DNA from: Verrucomicrobiota bacterium
GTDB lineage: Bacteria > Verrucomicrobiota > Verrucomicrobiia > Chthoniobacterales > UBA10450
DNA length: 7,016 nucleotides
Reading direction: 5' to 3'
Assembly (NCBI GenBank): GCA_003218525.1
Contig: QHNU01000245.1
Span: forward strand, 1 to 7,016
Part shown: positions 5,446 to 7,016 of the stretch, piece after piece
Layout of the letters: each line of letters starts with the position of its first letter
Position numbering within the stretch: position 1 is the first letter of the stretch
Made by a program: the position numbers and the translations under genes
Notes under the pieces: model-generated
The model's input: the letters and a program-made list of their open reading frames with translations, nothing else
The model's database searches: none
What the model was told of the DNA's origin: nothing

Positions 5446-6255
5446 TTATTTCACCACTCTAATCGTCCAAAAGTCCGCCGCTAGGTTATCATCGCTTAAA
5501 TAGGAATAAGGAATGGTAAAATAGCCGCGCATTCCCCAGTGCGTCCCCCAGGAGTTGCGACAAACGAACCACCCCTGAGGGTCATCATAGCCGATGGCGC
5601 AGACGGCGTGACCGCCGAGGACTCGCTCGCGCGTATTCGGCATCGGGGCGTGGCCGGTTCGGGCCACTTCGACTGTTTCAAAGCTCTCGTAAACGGTAAA
5701 TCCGAATACGAAGGGATAGCCCGAGGCAAGGCAACCTTGCATTTGCGACAAACTTTGGACCAGGCGTTGGTAGGTTACAGCGGTATGCTTGGCTGCCTCC
5801 GTGTAACAAGTTGTCGTCGGTCGCGATCTGAACTTCGATATAACATACGGCCACATCGGCTCCGGACAGGCTCCTTGGTTCGCGACCGTTTTAATTCCAT
5901 CCCGGATCGTCGCACCACTGTCGGAACTGGTGGTACCTTCAAGGACGCGTTCGTTGTAGTAGATGAAGAGGCGCGAAGGGACAAAGATTTGGGGCAAGCC
6001 TTGCTTCAGTTGGTCGAACTCGATCGCACCTCCGATGGCGTTGGCGGTGCAGCTGCCAAGCTGTCCCTGGTCATAAACTGGCGGACATTGGCGGCGCAGA
6101 TCGACTCGCGGCGGCAAAGCACGGAGCATTGCCATCGGTGCGGCGTAAAGGAAATCGCGGTGATCGGGAAGATCAGGGATCCAGCCAAAACCTTTTCCTG
6201 ATCGTTTCCTTCTCCTGGAAGATGATGTTTTACGCGACTTAGAGTTGCCAGCCAT
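5446..6255 (-). CDS. Papain-like (C1A) cysteine peptidase
   Basis: A 269-aa cysteine endopeptidase of the papain family, ATG at 6255. All catalytic positions are visible: oxyanion Gln63 and nucleophile Cys69 in DQGQLGSCTAN, His216 in LGGHAVCAIGYDD, and Asn234 in CRNSWGTHWGMRGY. The domain begins with GWIPDLPDHRDFLY (24-37) and PPRVDLR (48-54), the usual entry to prokaryotic C1A enzymes that lack a long propeptide. There is no signal peptide: the first 22 residues are a Ser/Lys/Arg-rich tail (SSSRRRKRSGKG), so the protein is cytoplasmic unless exported by an unrecognised route. It heads a tight minus-strand block with two exported DUF3828-like genes behind it; its promoter should lie in the 413-bp gap upstream. 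A four-pair CGGG-TTTG-CCCG hairpin follows the stop directly. The substrate is unknown. Confidence 0.93.
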   Translation of the reverse strand: MAGNSKSRKTSSSRRRKRSGKGFGWIPDLPDHRDFLYAAPMAMLRALPPRVDLRRQCPPVYDQGQLGSCTANAIGGAIEFDQLKQGLPQIFVPSRLFIYYNERVLEGTTSSDSGATIRDGIKTVANQGACPEPMWPYVISKFRSRPTTTCYTEAAKHTAVTYQRLVQSLSQMQGCLASGYPFVFGFTVYESFETVEVARTGHAPMPNTRERVLGGHAVCAIGYDDPQGWFVCRNSWGTHWGMRGYFTIPYSYLSDDNLAADFWTIRVVK

Positions 6256-6668
6256 GCGACTAAACTAACGAACCGCGAAACGGCTTGTCGAGAACGGGCG
6301 ACGGAGTCGCTCTTCCACCGAGGCTAATGCAGGTGGACGGAGAGATAACTAAAAACATCCATTCCGCCGTATGTTGCCCGGGAACAATGAGACGGCGTCG
6401 GCTCGCCTTCGTTTTTGGCGAAATTTTTCAAAAAAAGACGGCGACTTTTGTGGGCCGGTGCGAAATCCGAGTGAGTCTGACCCCAGACTGTTGGGGAAAC
6501 GGCTTCATTCCTGGATCGGCTACGTGACACCGGCGGATTCAATAATCCGATGTTCCGATCGCGGCGCCGGTCCAGTGAACCGCCGCCCGTAACTTATAAC
6601 TGAAATTCGAGAAAACCCTGAGATTCTGCCGGTGAATTGCCCCTGTCGTTTGTTAGATGTCCTCGGAA
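6256..6668. other. Intergenic region upstream of the peptidase operon
   Basis: 413 bp without a supportable gene. Two overlapping frames of 72-80 codons exist, but their translations are Arg/Ser/Pro-rich and unlike proteins. The region holds a perfect short palindrome (6474-6489), an A/T-rich patch (T5-C-A7, about 6424-6436), and an imperfect GC-rich stem GCGGCG/CGCCGC (6561-6566 with 6581-6586, 14-nt loop). That stem has no T-tract and is only a weak candidate for the end of csbD transcription. The peptidase promoter should be here, but no boxes are clear. Confidence 0.55.
6474..6489. repeat. Short REP-like palindrome
   Basis: AGTCTG-ACCC-CAGACT is a perfect six-pair stem with a four-base loop. 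The minus-strand form AGTCTGGGGTCAGACT resembles tips of REP-type elements mobilised by REP-associated tyrosine transposases. Only one copy is visible in the window, so this is tentative. Confidence 0.35.
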
Positions 6669-6848
6669 TCAATCTTCGAAAACCCTTTTGACTTCGCCCA
6701 CCTTGCGCTGAATTTTCCCTCCGACTTTCTCGGATGTTCCGCGGTCTGCCAAATTTGGATTCCCAATGGCACGTCCCGCTTTCTCTTTGACACTTCCCTT
6801 TGCCTCTCTGACCCGTCCCTTTGCCCGATCCCTGGTGCTTGATTTCAT
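6669..6848 (-). CDS. CsbD-family small stress-type protein
   Basis: A 59-aa, highly charged protein of the CsbD family (named after a sigma-B-controlled Bacillus protein; the molecular role is unknown, commonly stress-induced). It shows the family's repeated Lys-Gly pattern: AKGRVREAKGSVKEKAGRAIGN, written here as two parts (AKGRVREAKGS, VKEKAGRAIGN), then NLADRGTSEKVGGKIQRKVG. The length matches the usual 55-70 aa. I start it at ATG 6848; the preceding GTG codon (6851) is also in frame. A short AGG lies just ahead of the start, preceded by a hairpin (6861-6890). The RDD-family gene ends 56 bp upstream on the same strand, so the two may share a transcript. Confidence 0.9.
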   Translation of the reverse strand: MKSSTRDRAKGRVREAKGSVKEKAGRAIGNPNLADRGTSEKVGGKIQRKVGEVKRVFED

Positions 6849-6860
6849 CACCTAAGGAAT

Positions 6861-6890
6861 CGCACCCGCATAAAGAATGGGATGCGTGCG
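6861..6890 (-). promoter_or_regulatory. Hairpin in the csbD leader
   Basis: CGCAC-CC-GCAT pairs with ATGC-GTGCG: nine base pairs interrupted by a two-base bulge, with a ten-base loop. It lies between the RDD stop and the csbD start, 12 bp before the ATG. No T-tract follows on either strand, so it fits an mRNA leader or processing/stability structure better than a terminator. Confidence 0.4.
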
Positions 6891-6904
6891 GATCTCGGAC
6901 TTCC

Positions 6905-7016
6905 TCAGTCCTTAATCACGTAGGTGCCGGCAATCATGTCGTGCAATCCCTGCTTGCGCTCGGTGAACGCAATCATGAGGAAGCCGATGCAAAAAATCAG
7001 ACCGGATAGGATCATC
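6905..7016 (-). CDS. RDD-family membrane protein, C-terminal part
   Basis: Only the last 36 codons are inside the window; the gene continues past 7016. The visible part is a transmembrane helix (SGLIFCIGFLMIAF) followed by TERKQGLHDMIAGTYVIKD and a TGA at 6905-6907. The LHDMIAGTYV ending is the signature that closes the last helix of RDD-family proteins, small multi-helix inner-membrane proteins of largely unknown, possibly ion-transport or stress-related, function. The N-terminal Arg-Asp-Asp region cannot be checked. Confidence 0.8.
   Translation of the reverse strand, partial: MILSGLIFCIGFLMIAFTERKQGLHDMIAGTYVIKD

Noticed and set aside
5539..6201. 220-codon plus-strand ORF opposite the papain-like peptidase
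   Set aside because: It is fully antisense to a gene with complete catalytic motifs, and its translation is Arg-rich without recognisable features; it is a codon-bias shadow.
6324..6542. 72-codon minus-strand ORF upstream of the peptidase
   Set aside because: It runs through a palindrome and an A/T-rich slippery patch; composition is not protein-like and no start signal is visible.

Overview
The window reads as chromosome of a soil-type Gram-negative bacterium. A member of Verrucomicrobiota (Chthoniobacterales / 'Ca. Udaeobacter'-like) is my best guess. This is an inference from moderate GC, few Shine-Dalgarno sites, frequent GTG/TTG starts, lipoprotein and Sec signals, and the style of the small accessory genes. 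Nothing here is a taxonomic marker. Every convincing gene lies on the minus strand, so transcription runs from position 7016 towards 1.

In transcription order, the right end holds the C-terminus of an RDD-family membrane protein (6905-7016, cut by the window edge). It is followed by a small CsbD-family stress-type protein, with a hairpin just ahead of the CsbD start. A gap of about 410 bp contains a short REP-like palindrome and no convincing gene. Next is a tight three-gene block: a papain-like (C1A) cysteine peptidase with its full catalytic set, then two exported paralogues of the DUF3828 type (one secreted, one lipoprotein-like), separated by only 27 and 18 bp. This is the most interesting local arrangement in the window.

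A gap of about 500 bp (3967-4482) is repeat-bearing. It holds an 87-bp inverted repeat with 29-nt arms of a dispersed type, copies of a short motif also found near 2640, and a tiny plus-strand ORF with an ideal Shine-Dalgarno. Then come a single-domain cupin, about 350 bp of very short or decayed reading frames, a small highly charged protein, a three-helix membrane protein of the superinfection-immunity family, an exported TolC-hairpin-like coiled-coil protein, a doubtful 75-aa ORF, a six-helix cation-efflux (CDF-like) membrane domain, and an M29-type metallo-aminopeptidase with all six metal/active-site residues.

Functionally this is mostly a run of small envelope and housekeeping-accessory genes, not one pathway. 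Only the peptidase/DUF3828/DUF3828 block and perhaps the RDD/CsbD pair look like working operons. I see no rRNA, tRNA, CRISPR array, transposase or integrase.
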